Source: Phycisphaerae bacterium (GTDB lineage: Bacteria; Planctomycetota; Phycisphaerae; Phycisphaerales; UBA1924). Taken from it: DNA of 64,000 bases. Below are positions 35,107 to 45,521 of the stretch, piece by piece. Position numbers and translations under genes: made by a program. The stretch lies in contig JAUILU010000001.1 in the NCBI GenBank assembly GCA_030432905.1, positions 496,001 to 560,000 on the forward strand. Reading direction: 5' to 3'. The notes under the pieces are model-generated. The model did not search any database and had not been told where the DNA came from. It saw only the letters and a program-made list of their open reading frames with translations. How positions within the stretch are numbered: the first letter of the stretch is position 1; each line of letters opens with the position of its first letter.

Positions 35107-37767
35107 ATGATCAACAACTTTCGCGAGCAGATCGAGCGTTCATTGAGAGCCACATCACAGGGGCCTATGAAGGCCGGCGTCGATCTGGCACACGATTTAG
35201 CCACACTCTGCACGTCCGACGATGGCCTTGACGAGACCGCGGATCGGATTGCTAGGCTACCGCTCTCGACGCTTACGGAGTTGACACGGTTCATTACCGC
35301 CCGGTTCCACCTGCTCAACAAGCTCGAACAGCTGAGTATTATCGAGGTCAACAGGAAGCGGGCCGCGAACTCGTCGGCAGAGTCGCCGAGACCCGAATCG
35401 CTCAGAGCCGCCACGAAGGCACTGCGTGATGCAGGGCTGAGCGTGGCAGATGTAAAGAAAGCGGTGCACCGTCTTGATATAACGCCGACGCTGACCGCCC
35501 ACCCGACCGAGGCGAGGCGGCGGACGGTTCTCGACAAGCAGACCGAACTCGCGTTGGAACTGGCCAAGCTGGGCGACAACAGACTCTTGCCCGCCGAGCG
35601 GAGCGAGATCGAGTGCCGAATCGACCAGCTTGTGTCGATGCTGCTCGTCACAGACGACGTCCGGTCCAAACGGCTCGATGTCACCGACGAGGTCCGCAAC
35701 GGGCTGCACTTTCTGACAACGACCATCTGGGACACTGTCCCGAGACTCTCGCGTGATCTTGCCGAGGCCTTGGGCGAGGACACACACCCCGCAGAGCTGC
35801 ACGCGTTTCTCCGGTACAGAACATGGATCGCAGGTGACCGTGACGGCAACCCGAGTGTGACGCACGAAACAACGCGTGATGCGATCCAGAACATGCGGTT
35901 TGAGGCCGCTCGTCTCTGGGACGCTTCGCTCTACAAGCTCCAGCGCGAGCTGAGTGTTTCGTCTCGCAGAATGGAGATCGAGCTGAAGCCCGGCCGGTGC
36001 GCACCAGTGCATTCAGAATCGAGCTCGACCGGGCACCATCAGTACGAGCCGTTCCGCCTTCGGTTGATGGACATCCGCCACGCGATCCATAACGACGACA
36101 CGTATACCGCGTCGGGTCTCGAAGCCGACCTTGTGCTGATCCGGGATGAACTCAACCGCCTTGGTCTGCACACGCAGGCCAACCAAGGCCCGCTCGCCGA
36201 TGCGATTATCCGAGCCAGAGCGTTCGGCTTGCAGATCGCAACACTGGATATCCGCCAGCACAGCAAGGTCCACGAAGCGGGTGTTCACGAGCTCTTGCTG
36301 CTCGCGGGCGTCGAAGAAAGCTACTCGGATCTCGATGAACAGTCGAAACTCGATGTCCTCCGCAGAGAGCTGCAAACGCGCAGGCCGTTGAGACCGATCG
36401 ATGCAGAGCTTTCACGCCCTACTGCCGAGCTGCTCAACACGCTCAAGGTTGTCCGAGAGGCGCTCAGGCGTGATCCGGAGGCGATCAAGGTTTACATCGT
36501 GTCGATGACCCACAGCCTGAGCGACCTTATCGAGCTGCTTCTGCTTATGAAAGAGACGGGGCTGGCTCACATCGATGAGACCGGCGGGCTTGTGTCGCAG
36601 TTGCAGGTGGTGCCGTTGTTCGAGACAATCGACGACCTGACTCGGGCGCCGGGCTTGCTCCAAGACATGCTCGACGACGAGCTGTTTAGAAGCCACACGG
36701 TTTCGACATCATCTGCCGATGATCCGGTTCAGGAGATCATGCTCGGGTACTCCGACTCGAACAAAGACGGCGGCTTCCTCATGGCCAACGTTGCGCTGCA
36801 CAAAGCGCAGGCGGAGATTTCGCGGGTTGGGTCGGACGCCGGTGTTCGCGTCCGGTTCTTCCACGGCCGGGGCGGCACGGTTGGACGAGGCGGAGGCAGG
36901 GCTGGTCGCGCGATGCTCGCCGCTGCAAAGCCGGCGCGCTCGGGTGCGCTCCGGTTCACGGAGCAGGGCGAGGTGATCTCGTTCCGGTACGCGCTGCCTG
37001 ATATCGCGAGCCGACACCTTGAACAGATCGTGCACGCGGCGTTGCTGAGCGAAGCCATGCCCGCCGGCGACAGCGATGTGCCGGAACTCATCGCCAGCCT
37101 CGAAACGCTGGCGGCCCACGCGATGCAAACCTACCGGGGGCTGATCGACCATCCCGAGTTCTGGAATTGGTTCGTGTCGACGACGCCGATCATGGCCATC
37201 GCGGGGCTCCCGATCGCAAGCAGGCCGGTTTCGCGCGCAACCGGCAGCGAACTCTCGTTTGACAGCCTCCGCGCGATCCCCTGGGGGTTCTCGTGGATCC
37301 AGATCCGTGCGCTGGTGCCCGGCTGGTACGGGATCGGTTCCGCGTTCAACTCTGACGAGCCAAGCGTGCAGAACGCAGCTGCTGTTGTTCAGAGCAACAG
37401 CCAGCACCCGTTCATCAGCACGCTGCTCGACAACGCCGCCCAGGAACTTGCGCGTGCACGCATGCCGATCGTTCGTCGCTACGCGGCCCTTGCAGGCAAT
37501 AGCCCGATCACGGAACAGATCGCCACCGAGTTCGACAGGACAAAGTCGAGTGTCCTTTCGCTGACTGGCAGGACTTCGCTCCTGCAGCAATCGCCTGCGA
37601 TTGAGGAAGCCATCGCCGACCGAAACCCGTGGACGGACGTGCTCAACCTGATTCAGATCGAACTGCTGAATAGGCAGCGCGAGAATCCCGAGAAGCAGGA
37701 AGAGATCGGCACAAGCCTCAAGCTCACGATCAACGGCGTCGCCGCCGCGATGCAATCAACCGGCTGA
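35107..37767 (+). CDS. ppc: Phosphoenolpyruvate carboxylase
   Basis: Carboxylates PEP with bicarbonate to oxaloacetate, feeding the TCA cycle. 886 residues, as usual for bacterial PEPC. Seen: 'LTAHPTEARRR' with the catalytic His near residue 133, 'GDRDGNPSVT' near 240, 'MLGYSDSNKDGGFL' near 545 and 'FHGRGGTVGRGGG' near 590 (Lys/Arg loops of the active site). Start ATG 35107. No close operon partner: a terminator lies upstream and a repeat region downstream. Confidence 0.97.
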   Translation: MINNFREQIERSLRATSQGPMKAGVDLAHDLATLCTSDDGLDETADRIARLPLSTLTELTRFITARFHLLNKLEQLSIIEVNRKRAANSSAESPRPESLRAATKALRDAGLSVADVKKAVHRLDITPTLTAHPTEARRRTVLDKQTELALELAKLGDNRLLPAERSEIECRIDQLVSMLLVTDDVRSKRLDVTDEVRNGLHFLTTTIWDTVPRLSRDLAEALGEDTHPAELHAFLRYRTWIAGDRDGNPSVTHETTRDAIQNMRFEAARLWDASLYKLQRELSVSSRRMEIELKPGRCAPVHSESSSTGHHQYEPFRLRLMDIRHAIHNDDTYTASGLEADLVLIRDELNRLGLHTQANQGPLADAIIRARAFGLQIATLDIRQHSKVHEAGVHELLLLAGVEESYSDLDEQSKLDVLRRELQTRRPLRPIDAELSRPTAELLNTLKVVREALRRDPEAIKVYIVSMTHSLSDLIELLLLMKETGLAHIDETGGLVSQLQVVPLFETIDDLTRAPGLLQDMLDDELFRSHTVSTSSADDPVQEIMLGYSDSNKDGGFLMANVALHKAQAEISRVGSDAGVRVRFFHGRGGTVGRGGGRAGRAMLAAAKPARSGALRFTEQGEVISFRYALPDIASRHLEQIVHAALLSEAMPAGDSDVPELIASLETLAAHAMQTYRGLIDHPEFWNWFVSTTPIMAIAGLPIASRPVSRATGSELSFDSLRAIPWGFSWIQIRALVPGWYGIGSAFNSDEPSVQNAAAVVQSNSQHPFISTLLDNAAQELARARMPIVRRYAALAGNSPITEQIATEFDRTKSSVLSLTGRTSLLQQSPAIEEAIADRNPWTDVLNLIQIELLNRQRENPEKQEEIGTSLKLTINGVAAAMQSTG

Positions 37768-37843
37768 GAATCACAAGTATTGAAATAGATCGGGGTTGTG
37801 CACTTTGGCGAACCACTGGTCGGCTATTGGCACGTCAACGAGA

Positions 37844-38030
37844 TAGGCAGCGGCGGACTTGAAGACCCCCACGATTCCCCGAAGAAAACACCCATTACTA
37901 AATCACGCGGCGCAGAATGCGGCGCACTTCCGAAAACAGACCCAGATCTTGCCTGAATCGTGTCGGCATGGCCTTCTCTTTCTGTTGCAGCCAGAGCCCT
38001 GGTGTTGGCCTTTGTGACCGATCTCTGCTA
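37844..38030 (+). repeat. Imperfect direct repeat, copy A (with tRNA-Phe 3'-end-like start)
   Basis: Aligns along ~180 bp with 47521-47700 (roughly three-quarters identical by eye). The first 20 nt (37844-37863) match the last 20 nt of the tRNA-Phe gene read on the plus strand at 18 of 20 positions. Translated in one frame it reads 'GSGGLEDPHDSPKKT...TDPDLA', stop, 'IVSAWPSL', which looks like a decayed C-terminal tail of a planctomycete integrase-associated protein. It fills most of the 343-bp gap between ppc and the next gene; nothing else was seen there. Confidence 0.7.
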
Positions 38031-38110
38031 AGCAAGCTGTTCAGATTTACAATCGTTCATCGCTAAGATGTGAATGAGTAACCCTGTCCCTATGCTGGCC
38101 TTATAAGCTC

Positions 38111-38800
38111 TCAACACCCCGCATTGAAGTTGGCTATCCAAGCAGTGAAGTCGGTGGGTGTACAGCTGCCGTCGCCGTTCTGGTCGCACTCGGGCAGGTC
38201 GTTGTTGAACGCGTTGATCCAAGCCGTGAAGTCGGTGGGTGTGACTTGACCGTCGCCGTTGGTGTCGGCTAAGCAGGGACTCAAATCACGCCCGAATACC
38301 ACGTAGCTCTCACCTGCCCTCGAATTGCCGTTTGGGTCGGCGTATTTAGCACCAATAATCAGGTCGTCCACGCCGTCGCCATTGACATCACCAGCAGAGG
38401 AAACTTCGACGCCGCTGTTGTCACTGGAATCAATCCCGTTGAGCACGAAGCCGTTCGTGCCATTGAGTAATGAAAGCTCGATTTCACCTGACGAGCCAAC
38501 TCCAGCGGAACCGAAGATTACGTAGCTCTCGCCTGCAGATGAGTTCCCATTTGGATCTGCTCTAAGGGCACCGATGATCAAGTCTCCCACGCCATCGCCA
38601 TTCACATCACCCGCAGACGAGACCGACCCCCCGCTCCAATCATTCAAAGCGATCCCATTGAGCACGAAGCCATTCGTGCCGTCCAGCGAGGACAGCTCAA
38701 AGACAGCCGAGAACGGTTCATCAGGCTGCGCCGCAGCGTTGGAGATACAGGTTCCAGCAAGAGATGCGAGAACAACGGGCGAAAGATTCATACATCGCAT
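38111..38800 (-). CDS. Short FG-GAP protein with GC-type dockerin-like C-terminus
   Basis: 229 residues from ATG 38800 (ATG 38791 also possible). Signal ends 'SNAAA|Q'. Only two FG-GAP blades are present ('GDVNGDGVGDLIIG', 'GDVNGDGVDDLIIG'), against seven in its relatives at 40064 and 45522. The tail has the four-Cys paired module: 'CLADTNGDGQVTPTDFTAW', 'ECDQNGDGSCTPTDFTAW' and a terminal 'NAGC'. Probably a shortened paralogue; two blades cannot close a propeller, so it would need to multimerise or is a relic. Confidence 0.75.
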   Translation of the reverse strand: MRCMNLSPVVLASLAGTCISNAAAQPDEPFSAVFELSSLDGTNGFVLNGIALNDWSGGSVSSAGDVNGDGVGDLIIGALRADPNGNSSAGESYVIFGSAGVGSSGEIELSLLNGTNGFVLNGIDSSDNSGVEVSSAGDVNGDGVDDLIIGAKYADPNGNSRAGESYVVFGRDLSPCLADTNGDGQVTPTDFTAWINAFNNDLPECDQNGDGSCTPTDFTAWIANFNAGC

Positions 38801-38977
38801 CAAGAGAATCCCGATTTCGAGTTGAACCCGCCGGTCGTGCCTGACCCATGGTAATTCAGTCTAACATGATCAGAGGTCATGCCACAATCCTGACGAGGAT
38901 GTTTTGGACGGTTCATCTTGTTTCACGCACAATCTTAGTTGCCCAGCTTCACTCCCAAGCCGCTATGCTTGCCGTCA

Positions 38978-40054
38978 ATGAGTACACCACCCTGTCAAGA
39001 CCTTGCCATCACCGCATCACGCCATGCCAGCTTATGGATGGCCGAGCAGCGCGTCAGCCTTGGGTTCTCCACCTACCAAGCTGGCAAGCTTTTTCTTATA
39101 GGGCTTCAACCCAACGGCCGGCTGAGCATCTACGAGCGCACATTTAGCCGTTGTATGGGGCTTGCTGTTTCAGGTGATGGCCAGCAGATCTGGATGGCTT
39201 CGCACTATCAGCTCTGGCGGATGGACAACTACGTCCCGCCCGGCGGGCAAACGCCCGATGGGTACGATGCGCTTTACGTCCCTACAGTCGGTCACACCAC
39301 GGGTGACCTAGACACGCACGACATCATCCTGCGTAACGACGGCACGCCGGTCTTCGCCGCGACAACATTCAACTGCCTTGCGACGGTCAGTGACGGCCAC
39401 AGCTTCAAACCAGTCTGGAAACCGCCGTTTATCTCCTCGCTCGTGCCAGAAGACCGCTGCCATCTCAACGGGCTCGCCGCCGACCCAGTTACGGGTGATC
39501 CCGCCTACGTCACGATGGTCAGCAAGAGCGATGTGAGCGACGGCTGGCGCGATCGGCGTGACGGCGGCGGGCTGCTGATGGATGTCCGCACGAACGATGT
39601 GGTGTGCGAGGGGCTGAGCATGCCGCACTCGCCGCGTGTGCATCCAGAATTCCCCGGGCGTATCTGGCTGCTCAACGCCGGAACCGGTTTCTTTGGGTAC
39701 GTTGACACTCAGGGTGATGGCACATTCCAAGAAGTTGCGTTCTGTCCCGGCTTTGCACGTGGCATGTCATTCGTAGGCAGGTACGCGGTTGTCGGCATCT
39801 CCGCAGCGAGAGAGAACAGGACGTTTAAAGGCTTGCCACTCGACGAGAACCTTCAGATCCGCGATGCCGTGTCGAGATGCGCGTTGCACATCATCAACCT
39901 CGACACCGGCATGTCCGAGCACTGGATCCGGGTCGAAGGCGTGGTGCACGAACTGTACGATACGATCGCGCTGCCAAGAATCACGCGTCCCAAGCTGCTT
40001 GGATTCAAAAACAAAGAGATCCATCGGATGCTGCGCATCGAGCAACCAGACTAA
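38978..40054 (+). CDS. TIGR03032-like (DUF4915) protein
   Basis: 358 residues from ATG 38978. The order of motifs 'THDIILRNDGTPVFAAT', 'EDRCHLNGLA', 'DGWRDRRDGGG', 'GLSMPHSPR', 'CPGFARGMSFVG', 'FKGLPL' and 'EGVVHELYDTIALP' matches the TIGR03032 family, large cytosolic or secreted beta-propeller-like proteins of unknown function. No signal peptide is evident. It is the only non-dockerin gene in the 38-47 kb block and converges with the next minus-strand gene. Confidence 0.8.
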   Translation: MSTPPCQDLAITASRHASLWMAEQRVSLGFSTYQAGKLFLIGLQPNGRLSIYERTFSRCMGLAVSGDGQQIWMASHYQLWRMDNYVPPGGQTPDGYDALYVPTVGHTTGDLDTHDIILRNDGTPVFAATTFNCLATVSDGHSFKPVWKPPFISSLVPEDRCHLNGLAADPVTGDPAYVTMVSKSDVSDGWRDRRDGGGLLMDVRTNDVVCEGLSMPHSPRVHPEFPGRIWLLNAGTGFFGYVDTQGDGTFQEVAFCPGFARGMSFVGRYAVVGISAARENRTFKGLPLDENLQIRDAVSRCALHIINLDTGMSEHWIRVEGVVHELYDTIALPRITRPKLLGFKNKEIHRMLRIEQPD

Positions 40055-40063
40055 GAAACTGAT

Positions 40064-41824
40064 TCAGCTGCACCCTGCGTTGTAGTTGGCAATCCAGGCC
40101 GTGAAGTCTGTTGCCGTGCAACCGCCGTCACCGTTCTGATCGCACTCTTGTGCGTTCGCGTTGAACGCGCCTATCCATGCGGTAAAGTCGGTTGGTGTGA
40201 GTGCGCCGTCGCCGTTGACGTCGGCTTGGCAAGGCTGTTTACGACCGAAGATCACGTAGTATGAACCGGCTTTGTATGCGCCGACGAGGATGTCGTCCAT
40301 TCCATCACCATTCACATCGCCGCCCGGCGCCACCGGGAAACCGGTCTGTTTGCCAACCCCTTGCCCATTCACAACAAAGCCGTTTGTGCCGTCGAGCGTT
40401 GAAAGATCGAACAAGCCAGATGAGCCCAACGATGCGTCACCGTAGACCACGTAGCTCTCGCCAGATCTAGAACCCTGCGGGTCGGCGGAAGGCGCCCCGA
40501 TGATGAGGTCGTCCACACCATCGCCGTTCACATCGCCTGCTGTCGAGACATACTGGCCGCTCCTGTCGCCGTTGTCGATCCCGTTTAGCACAAAGCCGTT
40601 CGTGCCGTTCAGCATTGAGAGTTCGATCGTCCCCGATGGCCCCACCGGTGCGCCTCCAAAGACCACGTAACTCTGACCTGCGAAGTCATTCCCATTTGGG
40701 CCGGCGTAGGACGCGCCGATAATGAGATCGTCTAGGCCATCGCCGTTGACATCGCCCGCAGCAGCGACACGCTCTCCGCTCCTGTCGCCGGCCTCTATCC
40801 CGTGAAGCACAAAGCCGTTCGTGCCGTCGAGCGAGGAGAGGTTGATCGCGCCCGTTGAGCCTACGGATGCGCCACCGTAGACCACGTAACTTTTGCCGGC
40901 GTTGTCGTTCCCACTGGCATCAGCGCGATCTGCTCCGATTATCATGTCGTCCACGCCGTCACCATTGACATCACCCGCCGGCGCGACGGATTGTCCGCTC
41001 CTGTCGCCTGCGTCTACTCCGTTAATGGCGTAGCCATTCAATCCATTGAGTGTGCCAAGGTCAAACAAGCCCGAGGAGCCCACCGATGTGCCACCAAATA
41101 TCACATAGCTCACGCCAGCGTTGTCGTTCCCGTTCGGATCGGCAAAGCGTGCGCCGAGGATGAGGTCGTCTACGCCATCGTTGTTGACATCGCCCGCAAC
41201 GGTTGCAGAATGACCAAAAAAGTGGCCTGTTTCGCTCCCGTAGATCACGAAACCGTTCGTGCCATCGAGCGTCTCGAAGTCAACCGAACCGGATGAGCCC
41301 ACTGCTGCACTTCCAAAGACCACGTAACACACACCGTCGCCAGAAAACGCGTACGGGTCCGCAGCGGTCGCTCCGATTATGATATCGTCTACGCCGTCGC
41401 CGTTGATGTCGCCAGCAGATGAGACATTCTCACCGCATTGGTCGAACGATTCGATCCCGCCCATATCAAACCCGTTTGTGCCATCGAGTAGGAATGCCGA
41501 GATGTCCATCGAGCCAGTGGAGCCAACCGCTTCACCACCGAAGACCACGTAGTTCTCACCCGAGCCTCTGCCAGCCCCTGAGTCGCGGTAGTACACCCCG
41601 ATAATGACATCGTCGAAGCCGTCGCCGTTGACATCGCCAGCAGAGGCGAAGGTAAGACCTTGAGGTTCAAAACCTAGTCCCCTTGGCGCGTTGATCACGA
41701 ATCCGTTCATGCCGTCGATCGATGACAGCTCGAATTCAGCCGGGAATTGCTGAGCAGCGGCTCCTCCCGAGAGGCAGCTCCCAGTGACGGTGGCAAGGAC
41801 GACGGGTGCAATCTGGTATTGCAT
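40064..41824 (-). CDS. Seven-bladed FG-GAP beta-propeller with GC-type dockerin-like C-terminus
   Basis: 586 residues from ATG 41824. Signal ends 'GGAAA|QQ'. Seven calcium-binding FG-GAP repeats of the form 'AGD(V/I)N.DG.DD.I(I/L)G', one per ~65 residues, so a complete integrin-alpha-like propeller is expected. The tail has the two-loop module 'CQADVNGDGALTPTDFTAW', 'ECDQNGDGGCTATDFTAW' and a near-terminal 'NAGC' plus Ser. Likely exported and held at the cell surface, where it may bind ligands. The DNA is internally repetitive because of the blades. Confidence 0.85.
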   Translation of the reverse strand: MQYQIAPVVLATVTGSCLSGGAAAQQFPAEFELSSIDGMNGFVINAPRGLGFEPQGLTFASAGDVNGDGFDDVIIGVYYRDSGAGRGSGENYVVFGGEAVGSTGSMDISAFLLDGTNGFDMGGIESFDQCGENVSSAGDINGDGVDDIIIGATAADPYAFSGDGVCYVVFGSAAVGSSGSVDFETLDGTNGFVIYGSETGHFFGHSATVAGDVNNDGVDDLILGARFADPNGNDNAGVSYVIFGGTSVGSSGLFDLGTLNGLNGYAINGVDAGDRSGQSVAPAGDVNGDGVDDMIIGADRADASGNDNAGKSYVVYGGASVGSTGAINLSSLDGTNGFVLHGIEAGDRSGERVAAAGDVNGDGLDDLIIGASYAGPNGNDFAGQSYVVFGGAPVGPSGTIELSMLNGTNGFVLNGIDNGDRSGQYVSTAGDVNGDGVDDLIIGAPSADPQGSRSGESYVVYGDASLGSSGLFDLSTLDGTNGFVVNGQGVGKQTGFPVAPGGDVNGDGMDDILVGAYKAGSYYVIFGRKQPCQADVNGDGALTPTDFTAWIGAFNANAQECDQNGDGGCTATDFTAWIANYNAGCS

Positions 41825-41945
41825 CTGTAAAACCCCCAAGGTGCCGTATCCGTGAAATCAGACATGGACAATCAACACTTCACAAGGATACGTGCATGGT
41901 GTCAAGCTCACAAGGATGATTGTCCTTGTCTTTCATTGGATTCGT

Positions 41946-43715
41946 TCAGTTGCATCCTGCATTATAGTTCCCGACCCATGCCGTAAAGTCGGTCGGTGTA
42001 CAGCTGCCGTCACCGTTCTGGTCACACTCGGGCAAGTCGTTGTTGAACGCGTTGATCCATGCTGTGAAGTCGGTGGGCGTGAGTTCGCCGTCGCCGTTGG
42101 TGTCGGCTGGGCACGATGGGCTTGGGATTGTCGCTATGAAGATTCCGCTTGATCCGTCCGTGAAGACTGCCCGGAAGGCGATCTCGCCGGCATTGTTGAG
42201 TGCGTAGTCTCCGAAATCGCTGTTTAAGTCGTAGTCTGCCAACGAAATAATTGTGCGAAGATCGTCTACTTGAGGATCTCTGCTAACGTTTATTACATCG
42301 CCTGTCGCTGCAACAAGAAGTACGTTCCCTGCGATATCGGTTGCAAAGAGGCCTTTGTTGTTCGTGCCGTCAACACCCTCCCCATAAAGTTGTGAGTAGA
42401 AAGCAATTTGGTTGCTGTCACTCAGTAGAAATGAGTAGAACGTGGTAAAGACGGCCCCTTCGGGAAATCCCGGAGCCTGATCAAATTCGCGGGCGATAGC
42501 TGTAAAGTTCGAGCTGCCTCGGGGACCAAAGATGGCTCTGTCGTTAGTTCCTATGACGTCAATGCCAGAGATCTTAGCCTGAACTGCCACATTGCCGTTG
42601 TTGTTCAACTGCATCGAATTGAGCTCGAAGCCATCAAGTCGAAACTCCTCGCCCAGACCCGGTGCCTCATCGCCGTTACGTACAACTGTGACTAGGTCAG
42701 AACCATATTTAGCCATGAAGATGGCTCTATTGTTGGTGAGAGTTATTCCGTCGCCTCGTATGGCAGTAGAAAAAAGAACTTGGCCGGAGTTGTTTATTCT
42801 CAGTGAACTGCGCGAAAGGCTCCAGAACGTCACGCCGGGGGCGTACCCGGGCACCTGGTCATCCTCGCGGGCGAGTAGAAAGTGGTCTGAGCCGGTTCTG
42901 TTGTTGTATTTATAAAACGCGTCATCATTTGAGTTGATGACGCCGTCGCCGGTGAGCCCGGCAAAGTAGGCCACCTGGCCGTTGTCGTTAAGCAGAGGGT
43001 AGGTGACGTACTGGTAGAGCATTCCATCGGGCAGTTCTGCTGCCTGCTGGCCTGCCAGAGCGATCGGCTCCATGTCTCGCCCATTGACATTTGACATGAT
43101 GGCTGAGTTGTATTGTCCTTGCACCCCGGGGCCAGACAGGGTTGTCACAATCGTGGTTTGGCCTCCGTTGTTCAAGTTCAGAAAGACGCTGCCAAAGCTG
43201 TTGTAGAACACGTCTGTGCCGATTGCAGTTACCGGCGCGTCTTCGATAACAATCGCGGTTAGGTTTGAATCGGTGGCTGGGGCAAGGATCGAATTCTTGT
43301 TTTTGGTGATACCCCAGTAAGCCGCGATCTGGCCGGCGTCGTTAAGCTTGAACGGGACTCGATAAACCATCTGGCCGAGCAGGATGCCATTTGGCATGTC
43401 CGGTGCCTGCCCGCTTTCGCGGATGACAGCGGTCAGATCCGAATCGTCGCCGGGTGCGAAGATGGCGTCGTTGTTGGTGCTGTCGATCCCGGGGCCAACC
43501 ATAGTGGCGATGAAACCGACCTGCCCGGCGTTGTTGAGCCTGAGCACCTCCGGGAACGAAACGAACTCGTTGTACACAACACCCGCCTCGACGCCGGGTG
43601 CCTGCTCACCTGTCAGGGCGATCATCCGTATATCGACAGCGTTCTGGGCGTGTGTTGGCAACACCGCCGTGAGCAGCGAGAACAGCGGCATAAAATGGAG
43701 ACTCGGACGCGGCAT
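41946..43715 (-). CDS. NxxG-repeat exported protein with GC-type dockerin-like C-terminus
   Basis: 589 residues from ATG 43715, preceded by AGGAGGTCAGGA. Signal ends 'LPTHA|Q'. About seven tandem repeats carry 'LNN.G.V.F...(L/I).G.GV..TN..A(I/L)F' and 'AREGDQAPG(F/Y)..G' elements, a repeat type I associate with DUF7453-like secreted planctomycete proteins. The tail is the four-Cys module 'CPADTNGDGELTPTDFTAW' ... 'NAGCN'. A full-length paralogue lies at 49159-50943, outside the putative island. Confidence 0.82.
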   Translation of the reverse strand: MPRPSLHFMPLFSLLTAVLPTHAQNAVDIRMIALTGEQAPGVEAGVVYNEFVSFPEVLRLNNAGQVGFIATMVGPGIDSTNNDAIFAPGDDSDLTAVIRESGQAPDMPNGILLGQMVYRVPFKLNDAGQIAAYWGITKNKNSILAPATDSNLTAIVIEDAPVTAIGTDVFYNSFGSVFLNLNNGGQTTIVTTLSGPGVQGQYNSAIMSNVNGRDMEPIALAGQQAAELPDGMLYQYVTYPLLNDNGQVAYFAGLTGDGVINSNDDAFYKYNNRTGSDHFLLAREDDQVPGYAPGVTFWSLSRSSLRINNSGQVLFSTAIRGDGITLTNNRAIFMAKYGSDLVTVVRNGDEAPGLGEEFRLDGFELNSMQLNNNGNVAVQAKISGIDVIGTNDRAIFGPRGSSNFTAIAREFDQAPGFPEGAVFTTFYSFLLSDSNQIAFYSQLYGEGVDGTNNKGLFATDIAGNVLLVAATGDVINVSRDPQVDDLRTIISLADYDLNSDFGDYALNNAGEIAFRAVFTDGSSGIFIATIPSPSCPADTNGDGELTPTDFTAWINAFNNDLPECDQNGDGSCTPTDFTAWVGNYNAGCN

Positions 43716-43979
43716 ATTCCTGACCTCCTGAGATGCGGGATCTGTAGCCAGCTCAGAATACACGAAAAACATTGTATACCAAGTGTGAGTCTTTGAATAA
43801 TGATGCCCAAATGCCGTGGCTCAGGCCCACGAATTTGATTCCGTTCCGGCTCCCCCCCGTGATTTAACCGGACAGAATCGAATAGATGGGCGACTGGCTC
43901 TGGTTTGCAGATCGCTATGCCTTTGTTTGCCGGTGGTTCGTCGATAAACTGAAACAGAGCGGAATCGAAGGAGCCTAGC

Positions 43980-45386
43980 GTGCGGATTAGAATGCTTTGT
44001 GTGGTATTTCTCTCGCTGGCGAGCTGCGGGTTGAGCAGGGCTCAGGACTGTGCGCCGCTGGCTGGGACGAAGGTCTTCCCCGATCCTCCAGTCCACGCGA
44101 TGTACTTTGGTCACTCAGTCGCGGTGAACGACGAGTTTATGGTGGTCGGCGCGAATCGTGCGCCGGGACCTCTCGGAGAAGAGTTTGCCGGCGAGGTGTA
44201 CGTCTATAAACGCTCCGGTACCGGCTACATTCTCCATCAGCGATTGTTCGCGCCGAACCACCAGCCCCACGGCGGGTTTGGGTGGTGCATGGACATGGAT
44301 GACGAGACGCTTGTCATCGGGGCACCGCTGGCTCCGGGCGCGGGCGGCGAGGTGTACGTCTACTCGCTGGTCGACGGGAATTGGCAGTCTCGTGACATTC
44401 TTCAGGCGATCGACGGCTTCTGTTGCGGCACGTTCGGCTTTAGCGTCGCGGTCGAAGGCGAGCTCATCGCGGTCGCGTCGCCAGGTTCGCACAGGATCGT
44501 CAACGACTCCGGCGCGGTGCACACTTTCCATCGGTCTGGCTCGTCGTGAGTGCCCGGGGAAATCCTCGTCGGCAGCACGACCGTACGAGGCGATGAGATG
44601 GGAACGAATCTTCAGATCCACCGGAACAAGCTGATTGTCGGGGCGCAGTTCCACGGGGAGGATCCTCGATGGGCTGGCGCGGCCTACGTCTTCGTGCATG
44701 ACGGCACAAGCTGGACGGAGGAGGCTGTCCTCACACAGGACGACCCGATGTCGTCGGCATACTTCGGATCGAGAGTCGTGATCCACGACGGCTGGGCGGC
44801 AATCTCTGCCCTAGGTGACGACACCTTTGATACAGGATCCGGAGCGGTCTACCTCTTCGAGTTCGACGGGTCTGAATGGAGCCAGCACTCTAAACTGGTC
44901 TACGAGAACAGCAACAGGCTGTACAACTTCGGCAAGGCGATCAGTCTCCATGAGGACACACTCGTAATCACCTCGCCATCGGACGATCTCGGACACTCAA
45001 ACGCGGGCGTTGTGTATATCTACCGGCGGCACGAAAACACCTGGGTCCGCGATCAAGAGCTCAGGCACTCCGATCCACGCGACTACCAGGAGTACGGCAA
45101 CGCAGTGGCAATCAACAAGAATCTGCTAGTAGTCGCGGCGTACAGAGACGACATTCCTGTGGACGGGATCGAATCGGGCAGCGCCTTTCTCTACGACCTG
45201 CAGTGCCCGGCGAGATGCCTAGCCGACCTCAACGACGATGGGCTCGTTGGGGCAGCAGACTTCACCGCCTGGATAAACGCCTTCAACACGGGCCACCCGC
45301 GTTGCGACCAGAACAACGACGGCGCCTGCACCGCAACTGACTTCACAGCCTGGATCGCGAACTACAACGCCGGCTGCAGTTTCTAG
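43980..45386 (+). pseudogene. FG-GAP-2-like propeller with dockerin-like tail, interrupted by in-frame TGA
   Basis: Starts with GTG 43980 (AAGGAG upstream) and a signal ending 'LSRA|Q'. The reading frame is open from 43980 to 45386 except for one TGA at 44547-44549, between 'RSGSS' and 'VPGEI'; both halves are in the same frame. Counting across it gives seven '(F/Y)G..(V/I)A.....L(V/I)(V/I)GA' blades, three before and four after, followed by the four-Cys dockerin-like tail ending 'NAGCSF'. TGA is one base from TGG (Trp), which blades often have at that place ('DGTSW'). So a recent nonsense change, a read-through codon or a sequencing error. Confidence 0.75.
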
Positions 45387-45521
45387 CTGTGATCTGACAT
45401 GCATGGGTCCGAAAGATTTACTCGGGTATGGCACATCGATTAAGTGAATAGAAGTGACAACCGCATGAGTTCTTGGACTTTTATATAGATTCACCCCGTC
45501 AGCAGTTGATACAGTGCACTC

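Noticed and set aside
40064..41824. CRISPR-like or satellite repeat array
   Set aside because: The regular near-identical units are codons for FG-GAP blades in one open frame and are too long and variable for CRISPR.
44547..44549. TGA as a selenocysteine codon
   Set aside because: It lies in a structural propeller loop where relatives have Trp, and no SECIS-like hairpin was seen right after it.
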